Shown piece by piece: positions 63,482-64,000 of a stretch of 64,000 bases of DNA; positions within the stretch are counted from its first letter, which is position 1, and every line of letters begins with the position of its first letter. Made by a program: the position numbers and the translations under genes. Origin of the DNA: Phocoena phocoena (lineage: Eukaryota > Chordata > Mammalia > Artiodactyla > Phocoenidae); contig NC_089220.1 of NCBI RefSeq assembly GCF_963924675.1, positions 86,493,168 through 86,557,167 on the forward strand, read 5' to 3'. The notes below the pieces were generated by a model. It did not search any database. It saw only the letters and a list, made by a program, of their open reading frames with translations, and had not been told where the DNA came from.

Positions 63482-63704
63482 CAGGCATACCTCGGAGATA
63501 TTGTGAGTGCAGTTCCAGACCACCACAATAAAGTGAATATTGCAATACAGTGAGTCACAGGAGTTTTTTTAGTTTTGCAGTGCATATGAAAGTTATGTTT
63601 ACAGTATACTGTAGTATATTAAGTGTGCAATAGAATTAGGTCTAAAAAAATGTACATATCTTAATTAAAAAAGACTTTATTGCTAAAAAATGCTAACCAT
63701 CGGG
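63482..63704 (+). mobile_element. Tigger-like DNA transposon fragment
   Basis: Starts caggcatacctcggagatat directly after a TA, the target preference of Tc1/mariner-type elements. It continues with the ccaccacaataaagtgaata motif of Tigger elements and is broken at about 63704 by a SINE. Confidence 0.65.
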
Positions 63705-64000
63705 ATTCCCTGGTGGCACAGTGGTTAAGAATCCACCTGCCAATGCAGGGAACACAGGTTCGATCCCTGGCCTGGGAAGATCCCACGTGTTGTGGAGCAA
63801 CTAAGCCCATGCGCCACAACTACTGAGCCTGTGCTCTAGAGCCTGTGAGCCACAACGACTGAGCCTGCGTGCCACAGCTGCTGAATCCCGCGCGCCTAGA
63901 GACCGTGCTCTGAAGCAAGAGAAGCCACCACAGTGAGAAGCCTGTACACCACAACGAAGAGTAGCCCCTGCTCGCCGCAACTAGAGAAAGCCTGCGCGCA
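63705..64000 (+). mobile_element. CHR-1-like SINE, cut by window end
   Basis: Starts gattccctggtggcacagtg and runs to the last base without reaching its A-rich tail. It is inserted in the Tigger-like fragment. Confidence 0.9.

Larger units (their letters stand above)
62726..64000 (-). other. PPIP5K1: PPIP5K1 intron running off the window
   Basis: After the first visible exon, this intron holds two antisense SINEs, a Tigger-like fragment and a sense CHR SINE cut by the window edge. The kinase-domain exons must lie beyond 64000. Confidence 0.8.

Overview
The window is nuclear DNA from a mammal, most likely a cetacean. It carries many copies of the tRNA-derived CHR SINEs typical of whales, hippos and ruminants. 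Some are the short CHR-2 form abundant in toothed whales, and many have clear target-site duplications. The gene order matches human 15q15.3: MAP1A on the plus strand, then PPIP5K1 on the minus strand, tail to tail. I see no bacterial, phage or CRISPR content and no new enzymatic system; the interest lies in exon structure, retrotransposition and nested repeats.

Layout. 1-960 is the upstream flank and a CpG-rich, probably bidirectional promoter (the leftward partner would be TP53BP1). 963-21305 is MAP1A: seven coding exons, with one giant exon (10913-19028) holding most of the protein. A second GC-rich block in intron 2 (about 7000-8350) is a candidate internal promoter for the short isoform that starts at 11063. 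21306-22535 separates the two converging 3' ends. About 22535-62725 is the minus-strand PPIP5K1 gene from the start of its phosphatase-like domain to the stop codon: 21 constitutive coding exons plus one in-frame 50-codon cassette exon. The ATP-grasp kinase half lies beyond base 64000.

The 16.6 kb PPIP5K1 intron 27283-43922 is packed with antisense L1 remnants, a younger 5'-truncated L1, nested SINEs and a dead FOXK2 retrocopy (40344-42076). The FOXK2 copy appears to derive from a short transcript with an alternative last exon. A coding-looking block at 45553-45735 fits as an in-phase PPIP5K1 exon, but I do not recognise it.

The genes: MAP1A is a neuronal microtubule-associated protein. PPIP5K1 is a cytosolic inositol pyrophosphate kinase/phosphatase. 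They are neighbours by conserved synteny, not by a shared pathway. Exon boundaries were set by hand from GT/AG sites, reading-frame continuity and recalled human proteins; nothing was aligned by computer.
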